Shown here piece after piece: positions 25,527-33,218 of a stretch of 34,629 nucleotides of DNA; the stretch's first letter is position 1; every line of letters begins with the position of its first letter. Made by a program: the position numbers and the translations under genes. Source of the stretch: an uncultured Prevotellaceae bacterium (GTDB lineage: Bacteria; Bacteroidota; Bacteroidia; Bacteroidales; Bacteroidaceae); the NCBI GenBank assembly GCA_902800585.1, contig CADCEW010000020.1, forward strand, positions 1 through 34,629. The letters are read 5' to 3'. The notes below the pieces were generated by a model. It was not told where the DNA came from and searched no databases. It saw nothing but the letters and a program-made list of their open reading frames with translations.

Positions 25527-28166
25527 ATGGCAAAGAAAGATTTCTCCAGCAGACTTCATGATGCAGTGGAGAACTACTACCACTACAATCCAGACACGTT
25601 GATGCCCCTGATGATGGTGGCATTGGCTGCAAACGGTAAGTTGAGAATCGCAGCAGGAACGAGCGTTCCTGAAAATGCTGCATGTGTGCTCACTCCCCAA
25701 GAGATCATCAACTACGACTGGGTGGAACTGGATGCGCCTCTGAAGCGCAGTGTCAACAAATGGATCAAGGATGGCGTGACCACTATAGCCGTCGACATGG
25801 AGATAGGCCGCAGCCTGCTCCAGATCTACAAGACGCTGAAGAACAACGACGAGCAGGATGTGGTTCGCGAATATCACCACAGAATAGGCCGTCTGGTTCA
25901 CCATTCCAGCAACGAGGCCAGCGAGAAGGCCCAGCGACAGTATGCTACGTTCATTCTGGCTGAAGCCCTGCTCGACACGCCAGTCTCATACCTGAAAGAT
26001 CGGTATCTCAACATATTCAACCATATCTGGAATAAATCTGGCATTCAGCCCAAGCGCCCACGTCTGAGGGTAGCCCATGCTCTGAATGCTCTACTCCAAT
26101 ACGATGGCAAAGGTCTGGTGTATAATCCGTTTGCAGGCTGTTCCATCGCTGGTGCTATGCTGAAGTCGAAAACCAACTTCTATGGCGATGGCGATACCAA
26201 CGACAAGATTTATGCGGGTGGACTATTGCTGAACTATGGCATGGGCGTATCGAATGAACATTTTATTCAGCGCGATTCCACGCAATGGCTCAACGGTAAG
26301 CAGATCGACTACGTCATCTCCACCTATACCGGCTTCATCAATGGCGAATCCGCCTTTGATTTTTGTCTGGGCAAATGTCTGAACGATCCTGACTTCATAG
26401 GTCGCTATGCCGGTATGGTATTGCCGAAGGAGATTTTCGAGAAAGAGACTGCTAACTTCAAGGAAGCTCTTAAACGTGACTGGATTGAAACCATCGCTTT
26501 ACTCCCATTCGGAGAAGTGGCCGTATTGGTGAATGCCCAGAAAGATACGGAGTTAAAAGGACTCATTCGTTTCATAGATGGCACTAACCCCTTGGCTCAA
26601 AGTGCATCTATGCAAGAACTTATCGAGGACGATATGTACGCTGAGTATATCAAGGTGAGCAACGTTAAGAAAAAGGGATTTCTTAAATCGTTAGTCGTAT
26701 CAGAACTGCCAGATCAAGAAGGATACAAGAAAGTTCGACTTGGAGATATTGTATCACAAATTCCGCGTATTGTTCTTGATCTTAATAGGGTTGTTGAAGA
26801 GCAGCGTATTTTAGCCTATATCAATCGAAATGAAACTTATTATGGTCAGGTTCGTCCAAATGAGAACATTGAGAGGAGAACTATCAATAATCTGTTCAAT
26901 CCTGCATATCGTTTGGATGAGGACTGTCTGATTGTCAATGCATCAGGTCCCGCTGAGCCAAGAATCTTCGATGCCGACTTTGGATCAGCTTTCTTTGAAG
27001 ATGGTTATGCATTCTCATTGGAAGGATTTACCGACTATGGATGGCTCATTAATGAACTTAATGAGACCTATGTTCGTAGACAACTTCATCCATATGGACA
27101 GAATAATATGGTACCAGAACCTGTTACCGAAGAAGATTATCTGAACCTCATCCTTTACAAAGAAGTAGGTGAAGACGAGGACTTTGATCTGTCGGAGTTG
27201 AATGATATGGGCTTGGATGAAAGTGACACGTTTGAGTTGCCAGAAGAGGGAGCGGACGCACTTCCTGCAGGGTTCGAACTGAAAGACGGTAACAAGAAAT
27301 ATACCATTCTGAACTATATCTCGCATGGTGCATTCGGCTATACTTATCGCGCAGAAATGCAGAATTGCACTAATGGTTCAAAGGAAATTGTTGCTATCAA
27401 GGAATTCTATCCAACAGGTGTACTTGACTGCGGAAGAGAGAACAACCGTGTTGTTTATGATCCCGACTTTGAGGAACAATTCAACAATTACAAGAGAATG
27501 TTCCGCAGTGAACCTGATTTCATTTTAAGTATGGCTGACACTCCAGACAACCATGTGACGGAAGTTAAATCGGTATTTGAAAGCGAAGTTACAGGTACAA
27601 TCTACTACGTCATGAAATTCTATGCAGGTGAATCTCTTGACGATATGATCAAATCCGATCAGGTTCCTACATCTGAGAAACTTATCATAGGAAAGATTGT
27701 CTTACCAATATGTAAAGCACTTTATGCTATGCATAGTCGCCATATCCTCCATCTTGACATCAAGCCGGAAAATATCGTGATTGACGAGAACGGAGAGGCT
27801 GTACTCATAGATTTTGGAGTTGCTCAGCAATATGATGAAAATGGTAAATTAATTAGCCTCCGAGACACTCATTCAACTAGTGCTTTCTCTGCTCCCGAAA
27901 ATAGTGATGGCAATATGAGATACTTTGGGCCACAAGCCGACATCTTCGGCGCAGCTGCAACACTCTTCACGCTTGTATCAGGAAAATGGCCACACCCAAT
28001 TAACGATTCGCAAGATAGAGAAAGGGCATTTGAATTGATGAACTGTTCTGAAGGGATGAAACAGGCAATTGCTGAAGGCATGTCATTGTATTCAAATGAT
28101 CGCCCTGCCAATGCCCAGCTATTCCTCAACCTGTTCCCTGGATGTGAGAATATTAAACTCGACTAA
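25527..28166 (+). CDS. Fusion of degenerate N6-methyltransferase, specificity-like region and Ser/Thr kinase
   Basis: An 879-residue protein with three parts. Residues about 150-370 resemble HsdM-type N6-adenine methyltransferases: VYNPFAGCSIAGAML keeps the cofactor-loop shape and MVLPKEIF the following strand, but at the catalytic NPPY/F position it reads YVISTYTGF, so methyl transfer is unlikely. Residues about 400-570 (YKKVRLGDIV and onward) look like an HsdS-type target-recognition region. Residues about 590-870 are a protein kinase: glycine loop ISHGAFGYTY, Lys625 in VAIKE, catalytic HLDIKPEN (742-749), DFG at 762 and APEN. All kinase residues seem present. I infer a DNA-binding sensor that signals by phosphorylation. 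The HAD gene follows with no gap. Confidence 0.85.
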   Translation: MAKKDFSSRLHDAVENYYHYNPDTLMPLMMVALAANGKLRIAAGTSVPENAACVLTPQEIINYDWVELDAPLKRSVNKWIKDGVTTIAVDMEIGRSLLQIYKTLKNNDEQDVVREYHHRIGRLVHHSSNEASEKAQRQYATFILAEALLDTPVSYLKDRYLNIFNHIWNKSGIQPKRPRLRVAHALNALLQYDGKGLVYNPFAGCSIAGAMLKSKTNFYGDGDTNDKIYAGGLLLNYGMGVSNEHFIQRDSTQWLNGKQIDYVISTYTGFINGESAFDFCLGKCLNDPDFIGRYAGMVLPKEIFEKETANFKEALKRDWIETIALLPFGEVAVLVNAQKDTELKGLIRFIDGTNPLAQSASMQELIEDDMYAEYIKVSNVKKKGFLKSLVVSELPDQEGYKKVRLGDIVSQIPRIVLDLNRVVEEQRILAYINRNETYYGQVRPNENIERRTINNLFNPAYRLDEDCLIVNASGPAEPRIFDADFGSAFFEDGYAFSLEGFTDYGWLINELNETYVRRQLHPYGQNNMVPEPVTEEDYLNLILYKEVGEDEDFDLSELNDMGLDESDTFELPEEGADALPAGFELKDGNKKYTILNYISHGAFGYTYRAEMQNCTNGSKEIVAIKEFYPTGVLDCGRENNRVVYDPDFEEQFNNYKRMFRSEPDFILSMADTPDNHVTEVKSVFESEVTGTIYYVMKFYAGESLDDMIKSDQVPTSEKLIIGKIVLPICKALYAMHSRHILHLDIKPENIVIDENGEAVLIDFGVAQQYDENGKLISLRDTHSTSAFSAPENSDGNMRYFGPQADIFGAAATLFTLVSGKWPHPINDSQDRERAFELMNCSEGMKQAIAEGMSLYSNDRPANAQLFLNLFPGCENIKLD

Positions 28167-28634
28167 ATGATGCAATACGGCTATTACATAGTACTCGATT
28201 TCGATGGCACGGTGGTGAAGCATCGCTATCCGGCTGTTGGAGAAGACATTGGAGCTGTCCCAGTCCTGAAAAAGTTGATAAAGAATGGTCACCTCTTGCT
28301 GCTCAATACTATGAGAAGCCGGAATTCTGAAGGTGGTGACACTCTCCAACCTGCTATCGACTGGTTTGCAGACAATGATATTCCTTTGTTTGGCATCAAT
28401 GAGAATCCTACGCAGAAGGAATGGACGGTTTCACCAAAGGTATATGGGAACATCTATATCGATGACGGTGCACTTGGCGCTCCCTTGAAAGTGGATAATA
28501 GTGACGCTCCACCATTTATAGACTGGAGTGTCGCAGCCATCTATCTGATGTATCATGGATGTCTGACAGAGCAAGATGTTATTGAATTGGTGCAGGAAGG
28601 TGCTATCAATTTGGAACATATCAAAAAGAAATAA
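28167..28634 (+). CDS. HAD-fold hydrolase-like protein
   Basis: A 155-residue protein with HAD motif I at the N-terminus (VLDFDGTVV, with Asp11 and Asp13), a following LLLNTMRSR (motif II-like Thr or Arg) and YIDDGAL (motif IV, two Asp). HAD proteins are mainly phosphatases. The starting ATG follows the kinase-fusion stop immediately, so both are made together. A phosphatase that reverses or processes the kinase output is an attractive but unproved idea. A bidirectional terminator follows. Confidence 0.82.
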   Translation: MMQYGYYIVLDFDGTVVKHRYPAVGEDIGAVPVLKKLIKNGHLLLLNTMRSRNSEGGDTLQPAIDWFADNDIPLFGINENPTQKEWTVSPKVYGNIYIDDGALGAPLKVDNSDAPPFIDWSVAAIYLMYHGCLTEQDVIELVQEGAINLEHIKKK

Positions 28635-28637
28635 CAA

Positions 28638-28671
28638 TTAGTGCAGCGAACTTCACAGTTGGCTGCACTAA
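28638..28671. terminator. Bidirectional terminator, type B copy 2
   Basis: Ten-base-pair outer stem (TTAGTGCAGC with GCTGCACTAA) plus inner AACT/AGTT stem and TCAC loop, between convergent genes. It shares its core with 21316-21341. Confidence 0.8.
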
Positions 28672-28707
28672 TTTCGTCAAACAATCATGCCTTTAAGGTT
28701 TCTGGAC

Positions 28708-30468
28708 TCAATCAAGAGGCCAGATTCTATCGCAGAAGCCTGTGGCCAGGACTCGATTTCGATTAGCGATAGCGCTCTCGTCCCAACCGTGCAGTGAGTC
28801 GAGTATCTGACCGCTACGGATGTCACGGCACCACTTCTTGAAGAGTTCAAGTTTACGGTCAAAGCCTACATTGTGGTACTTCTTCAACCCCTTCTCGTTG
28901 CAGATGTGCAGGAGGAAGTAGTTGCCAAGCGTATTGATAGCTTGTTGACGGTACTTCTCCTCATCAGGATCCTGAAGCACCGGCCAATTCTCGTTGGCTG
29001 CGGTGCAGGGGCGTGGCATGAACTGCTCAGCATAGTAGGTATTGAAACCGCCATTGAAGACTCCGTCGGAAGTTCTGGTGAGTTTGGTTTCGTAGAGGTA
29101 GAGTATGATACGCGCAGTTGTCTCGTCCATGCGGCTGAACTTCAGTTTGAAATCAACAGCTGAGTCTGTCGGCATGGCCAAAGACTTCTCGCTACCCTTG
29201 CTCTCGACGTAGGCTTTCAGAGCCTGGCAGGTATTGATACGCTGGCCGATAAGGTTCTCTGAGAAGAGGTCGCTATAGTTGTTGTTAGTACTCTTCACAA
29301 GGATGCGACGTACGAGATAGGTCTCGAGGAACCCGAAAATCTGATTACGCTCAGCCTCAGAGTCAACACTGCGAAGTATATAGAGGATATACGGGATGAC
29401 TGCGTAGTTTCCTGTTGCATTAATGAGGCAGGCGATGCGCTTGATACCGGCATGCTGCGGGATGCGAGTGTCGAGAATCTCCTCGTTCAGGTGAGTCTTG
29501 AACAGGTCAGCATACTCGAGAATCTCTGTGGCGAGTTCCTGTTTGCTCATGCCGAAAACTTCAACAAAGGCCTTGCAGGTTGTGAAGATGTTCTCCGTCT
29601 TGACGAAGTTTTTACGCTGAACCTCCGTGAGAAGGTCTTTGAAGTCCCACATCTTGATACGCACAAAAGCGTGGAAGAAACGCTCGATGGTAGTGTTGTC
29701 CTTCGACTTAGACTGACGTGATGAAGCAGCGTCCGACTCCCAGAAGTTACGAGCATCATCGGTATCGAACATGAGACGCCAAGTGTTGCGATACGCGTCT
29801 TCGTCGTTAGCTTCATAGAGGAAGTTCTTCATCAGTTCGCCCGTGGTAAGGGGAACGCCGAGGGAGTTGATAGTATCGAATATCTGCTGCTCATCGTCAT
29901 CACGAGTCAGGGAGATAGCGACGAAAGTGACGCAGGCATTGACAGTGTTAAGGAGGTCGTTAAGGCAGACTCCTGCATTGCGACGAGCCTCCAGATAGGC
30001 ACGGAAGTAGTTGTATGCCTGCACGATATTGCTTTCACCTTGCAGTTCGTTGGGGGTGTCAAGGTGCATGATAGAAGAGAACTGAGGGGTGTCCTCGCAG
30101 CTGTGGATGATAACAGGTGATTTCACGTCATCAGCCTGAAGGTACTGATTAGCAAAGTCGTCGTTCTTGCCAACCATCATGTGGAGGACCTTCATGAAGA
30201 TGCTCAAAGTGGTGAGGCGCTGCTGACCATCGATGACCAACTGACGTTTAGCGATACCGTTACGACGGTCTGACATAGTCACAGGTTCCTCCTTTAGGAT
30301 AATGGCTCCAAGGAAATAGCAGCGGTCGCTGTCAAGTGTTGATTCCATGTCAATGGCAAAGCGTTTCCAGTCCTCTTCACCCCAAACGTAACGACGCTGG
30401 AAATAAGGGATACGTAACAATGTGTTTCTCTGAATGACTCCGTTAATTGAAATAGTTCTTGCTTCCAT
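28708..30468 (-). CDS. DUF262/DUF1524 protein (GmrSD-like type IV restriction)
   Basis: A 586-residue protein. The N-terminal DUF262 domain shows IPYFQRRYVW (20-29), DGQQR (80-84) and FDTINSLGVPLTTGELMKN, the ParB-like NTP-using core of GmrS. The C-terminal DUF1524 region keeps the INTLGNYFLL strand and a late W..I..R..LA pattern. The usual EHIxP nuclease motif reads EQFMP (about 481-485), so the catalytic His appears to be Gln. GmrSD-type enzymes cut modified phage DNA in the cytoplasm. I chose the ATG at 30468 over a TTG two codons earlier. It is transcribed alone, with motif copy 6 54 bases upstream. Confidence 0.88.
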   Translation of the reverse strand: MEARTISINGVIQRNTLLRIPYFQRRYVWGEEDWKRFAIDMESTLDSDRCYFLGAIILKEEPVTMSDRRNGIAKRQLVIDGQQRLTTLSIFMKVLHMMVGKNDDFANQYLQADDVKSPVIIHSCEDTPQFSSIMHLDTPNELQGESNIVQAYNYFRAYLEARRNAGVCLNDLLNTVNACVTFVAISLTRDDDEQQIFDTINSLGVPLTTGELMKNFLYEANDEDAYRNTWRLMFDTDDARNFWESDAASSRQSKSKDNTTIERFFHAFVRIKMWDFKDLLTEVQRKNFVKTENIFTTCKAFVEVFGMSKQELATEILEYADLFKTHLNEEILDTRIPQHAGIKRIACLINATGNYAVIPYILYILRSVDSEAERNQIFGFLETYLVRRILVKSTNNNYSDLFSENLIGQRINTCQALKAYVESKGSEKSLAMPTDSAVDFKLKFSRMDETTARIILYLYETKLTRTSDGVFNGGFNTYYAEQFMPRPCTAANENWPVLQDPDEEKYRQQAINTLGNYFLLHICNEKGLKKYHNVGFDRKLELFKKWCRDIRSGQILDSLHGWDESAIANRNRVLATGFCDRIWPLD

Positions 30469-30521
30469 ATTCAAAATATTTATAATGTTAATACTGATCG
30501 TTTGAAAATAAATTCATATAC

Positions 30522-30550
30522 TTAGTACGTACCCCCTAGTATTTCTAACA
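30522..30550 (-). promoter_or_regulatory. TGTTAGA-N15-GTACTAA motif, copy 6
   Basis: 54 bases upstream of the DUF262 gene start, with exact half-sites and spacing. The spacer contains a run of G on the minus strand, unlike the A/T-rich spacers of most other copies. Confidence 0.75.
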
Positions 30551-30574
30551 AGTATAGCACCAATTTAACTTTTA

Positions 30575-30931
30575 TTAATCCTCTGGAAGAAAATCAACAG
30601 GTATGTCACAAGTGTAATCTGGATATGCTTCCATATCAGAACCCTCTAAAATCGAATAATCGCGTTTTATCATATCCTTGACAACAGTGTCAATCCTCTC
30701 ATAGAGTTCCGGTGCAGACTCTTTCAACACAGGCATAAGACCTTCTGAGTAAAGAGCGTCATCGAGTTTGCTCACTAGCTGACGCATTTGAGCAATCTCT
30801 TCATCAGTAAATGGAACCTCAGCAATGAGATCCCTAATCATCTCACAACCACCACAGATTTTGCCTTCAAATACCATAATATCAAAAGCAAGGATAGTTT
30901 TTGACTCACACAATTCATTTGTCTGTTTCAT
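30575..30931 (-). CDS. Small acidic protein, short member of the recurring family
   Basis: A 118-residue protein closely related to the product of 33219-33725. Shared features are a GxxCxGCxMIxDL start, FTDEEIAQMRQLVS, SEGLMPVLKESAPELYERID and a YTCDIPVDFLPED end. It lacks the longer acidic insert of that paralogue. Function is unknown and no enzyme motif is seen. It lies 88 bases downstream of 31020-31391 with no motif or TAnnTTTG promoter between, so the two are probably co-transcribed from motif copy 7. Confidence 0.7.
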   Translation of the reverse strand: MKQTNELCESKTILAFDIMVFEGKICGGCEMIRDLIAEVPFTDEEIAQMRQLVSKLDDALYSEGLMPVLKESAPELYERIDTVVKDMIKRDYSILEGSDMEAYPDYTCDIPVDFLPED

Positions 30932-31019
30932 ATTTTAATCAATTTTGCTTTACTTCAACAATAATACTCAAACGATATATTCGTAGTGAGGACAATTATA
31001 TATAATAGGTGTATTCATC

Positions 31020-31391
31020 CTACTGTTGCTGTGCTGCAATGAAAAAGCGATTCATCTGCATACCAAATTCAAAAATCCTATCTAACAATGCCGGAGGCAA
31101 AACACCCTGATCTTTGGCAATTTCGTATGCAGCTTGCATCTCACTGTCATCTGTATCAACTACACCTCCAGTAGGTGAACACCACATGGAGCCTTCTTCA
31201 AGCTCAATACCATCAGTTCCAAACGTCTGACGACTGAGTTCTTTCGCCTTCTGGTAGACTTCAAAAATGGACACAAAACTTTGCGAAACTTCTTTTGGTT
31301 CACCTGCACCCTGAAACATATAGAGTCCCAGAGTGTCAAATTGTGGGCGTACGCTATCAATGATAGCCTTGATTTGTTCTTTAAACGTCAT
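31020..31391 (-). CDS. Unknown small protein under motif copy 7
   Basis: A 123-residue protein that I do not recognise. It is predicted mixed helical and soluble, with a central ELEEGSMWCSPTGGVVDTDDSE segment split by a turn and a hydrophobic C-terminal helix (LLDRIFEFGMQMNRFFIAA). No catalytic motif or signal peptide is seen. Its ATG is 57 bases from motif copy 7, and an acidic-family gene follows, suggesting a two-gene unit. Confidence 0.6.
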   Translation of the reverse strand: MTFKEQIKAIIDSVRPQFDTLGLYMFQGAGEPKEVSQSFVSIFEVYQKAKELSRQTFGTDGIELEEGSMWCSPTGGVVDTDDSEMQAAYEIAKDQGVLPPALLDRIFEFGMQMNRFFIAAQQQ

Positions 31392-31447
31392 AATTGTATC
31401 TATTTAGTTGAAAAAAAGTAATACTTGAATGATGTCAATTTACAGTA

Positions 31448-31476
31448 TTAGTACATCATGATTAGTATTTCTAACA
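31448..31476 (-). promoter_or_regulatory. TGTTAGA-N15-GTACTAA motif, copy 7
   Basis: 57 bases upstream of the ATG at 31391, with exact half-sites and spacing. An A tract lies about 13 bases before TGTTAGA on the minus strand. Confidence 0.75.
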
Positions 31477-31527
31477 AGATAACACCATTTTTTTAGGCAA
31501 TAACATAGAAGTTGACCCAAATATCTG

Positions 31528-31562
31528 AAAATGAGCAAACCTATATGTGGGGTTGCTCATTT
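31528..31562 (-). terminator. Terminator after the ADP-ribosyltransferase-like gene
   Basis: On the minus strand AAATGAGCAACC pairs with GGTTTGCTCATTT (one bulged base), ending in a T run. It starts within the stop codon of the gene. Confidence 0.65.
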
Positions 31563-32541
31563 AGTTTAATATCAAGTTTTGTTTCAAGTACTGATTAACT
31601 ACCTCAGATATAATTTTATAATACTTATTTTCATTCATAGTGTCATAGCCGTGAATGTTTATAAGATGCGAAAACGATGGAAAATCCTTCGTTATGTGTT
31701 TTAAAAACCATAGATTAATATCACTATCACTTGGTTTATCATTTCCTATCTTTGCTAATCCTTCATATGCATAGTCAATATCATCGCAAAAGTAATAATC
31801 GCACCTATTTATATCCCTAACATAAATATCAATTGATTTACAGTACTTATTCAAAGGATAAATGTCGGATTTATACACTCTTTCTTCTGATTCTTGGGCG
31901 TTGAAATTTGGCTCTTCATCTTTTTCATAATAGTTATATGGATGAATTTTTGCATTTCTTAATGAAGATGATATTAATTCTCCATCAAGGGTAATTCTTA
32001 CAAAATTATTTGTTTTATATTGAAAGTTTTTGTTACGAGTTAAACAAACAACATTAACATCGTTTCCCATCCTACTATCTTTATGACCATAGTCATCTAC
32101 TGTACGATATATACAGTTTGTAGCCAATATACTGTATAAATGTGATAATGTTGTCACATGATACAAATCACCCAAATATGCTTCTTTTAATAGATATTGG
32201 TCGATAACCTCTGTGATAATCCTATCTTGTTGTTTCTTGTTTTCTCCAATTAACCAATCAAACCAGTCGTTTTGTGGTTGACGATTAACATAATAATCTA
32301 CCGAAACATTTACTCCATCATACTCATAGCCAAATTCAAGTCTTCCAATAGTTAGTCCAAACAAATTATCCCTCGATAAAGGAAATGTTGCTGAAGGTCG
32401 ATGGGTTGGTAGTTTATCAATATTACGCAATTTCTCCCTAAAGTAATTAAACATTGGAGTCAATATATCATCCCTATGTGATAATTCATAAAAGTATATC
32501 TTATCAAGAAAGTCCTTTATTTCATCTGAATATATTGTCAT
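31561..32541 (-). CDS. ADP-ribosyltransferase-like protein, candidate toxin
   Basis: A 326-residue protein. The middle section has LYHVTTLSHLYSIL (126-139), CLTRNKNFQY (166-175), VRITLDGELI and ESEERVY (217-223). This order of YHxT, a hydroxyl/aromatic strand and a late Glu resembles the H-Y-E arrangement of diphtheria-toxin-like ADP-ribosyltransferases and the DarT group, and similar proteins occur in phages. The N-terminal 110 residues and the C-terminal 100 are unassigned. Its ATG overlaps by one base the stop of a 60-residue protein, a usual toxin-antitoxin arrangement. Family identity is tentative and no activity is claimed. Confidence 0.6.
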   Translation of the reverse strand: MTIYSDEIKDFLDKIYFYELSHRDDILTPMFNYFREKLRNIDKLPTHRPSATFPLSRDNLFGLTIGRLEFGYEYDGVNVSVDYYVNRQPQNDWFDWLIGENKKQQDRIITEVIDQYLLKEAYLGDLYHVTTLSHLYSILATNCIYRTVDDYGHKDSRMGNDVNVVCLTRNKNFQYKTNNFVRITLDGELISSSLRNAKIHPYNYYEKDEEPNFNAQESEERVYKSDIYPLNKYCKSIDIYVRDINRCDYYFCDDIDYAYEGLAKIGNDKPSDSDINLWFLKHITKDFPSFSHLINIHGYDTMNENKYYKIISEVVNQYLKQNLILN

Positions 32542-32723
32542 TACTGATGCAATTTATCATAGTCATCAGCCGTAATATAGCCATTTCGTAATCGCTTTTC
32601 TATGTCTATCTTTGGTGACAACTTTATTTTTCCCTCTTGAACCTTCTGTTTGTCTGATTCAATGATACGCTTTTCTTGCTCTTTCAAGATTTCAAACATT
32701 TTGTCTGTACTAATATCCTTCAT
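32541..32723 (-). CDS. Small coupled protein, candidate antitoxin
   Basis: A 60-residue, highly charged, mostly helical protein (DKMFEILKEQEKRIIESDKQ, then EGKIKLSPKIDIEKRLRNGY). It is not recognised as a known antitoxin family. It is the first gene of a two-gene unit, and its stop shares one base with the start codon of the ADP-ribosyltransferase-like gene. Small size, coupling and a promoter directly upstream fit an antitoxin. Confidence 0.6.
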   Translation of the reverse strand: MKDISTDKMFEILKEQEKRIIESDKQKVQEGKIKLSPKIDIEKRLRNGYITADDYDKLHQ

Positions 32724-32765
32724 AACCTAATATGATTAATTCAACAATAAATATCCTTATTTGTA

Positions 32766-32773
32766 CAAAGATA
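32766..32773 (-). promoter_or_regulatory. Bacteroidota -7 element for the candidate toxin-antitoxin pair
   Basis: TATCTTTG on the minus strand, 43 bases upstream of the ATG at 32723 and 45 bases downstream of an octameric repeat tract. Confidence 0.55.
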
Positions 32774-32817
32774 CATAAAAAATCTGAGTGTTGTGTTTGT
32801 TTTATACGTATAACATT

Positions 32818-32960
32818 TAAAGGTTAAAGTCAGTTTAATAGTTTAATGGTTTAAGGAGTTTAATAGTTTAATGGTTTAATGGTTTAAGGAGTTTAATAGT
32901 TTAATGGTTTAATGGTTTAAGGAGTTTAATGGTTTAAGGAGTTTAAGGGGTTAATGGGTT
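32818..32960. repeat. Octameric tandem repeat tract, copy 2
   Basis: Units GTTTAATA, GTTTAATG and GTTTAAGGA recur about 15 times. They build an imperfect 33-base superunit (GTTTAATA, two GTTTAATG, then GTTTAAGGA). It begins with the same 40-odd bases as copy 3. It also encodes the last residues of the 93-residue ORF on the minus strand. Confidence 0.9.
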
Positions 32961-33207
32961 CGTGGTACGTGTAAGTAATCCTGAACCCTGCATGGGTGTG
33001 TTTTTCGTTATATTTATTGATGGAGTCGTTTTGTTCCATCTGAGAACGGACGAACCATTCCACAAGAATACCTTTCTTCTTTAATGGCCGCATATCTCCA
33101 ACAGACAGGCGCCACACGTCGCATGCGAAATAGGTCAGAAGGAAAACAAATACAAAGTGCTTCACAAACGTCCTAATAAAAATCCTGGTTTCTTTATCGA
33201 ACCTCAT
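32926..33207 (-). CDS. Small membrane protein of unknown function
   Basis: A 93-residue ORF starting 11 bases after the acidic-family gene stop. It has one hydrophobic segment (about residues 14-30, VKHFVFVFLLTYFACDV) and otherwise polar sequence. The last dozen residues (HEPINPLNSLNH) are encoded by the octameric repeat tract, so its true end may differ between strains. It is not recognised. It would be co-transcribed with 33219-33725. Confidence 0.45.
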   Translation of the reverse strand: MRFDKETRIFIRTFVKHFVFVFLLTYFACDVWRLSVGDMRPLKKKGILVEWFVRSQMEQNDSINKYNEKHTHAGFRITYTYHEPINPLNSLNH

Positions 33208-33218
33208 ACGCTTTTTTC

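Noticed and set aside
32818-32960. Possible CRISPR array
   Set aside because: The units are contiguous octamers with no unique spacers and no cas genes are present; it is a simple tandem repeat.
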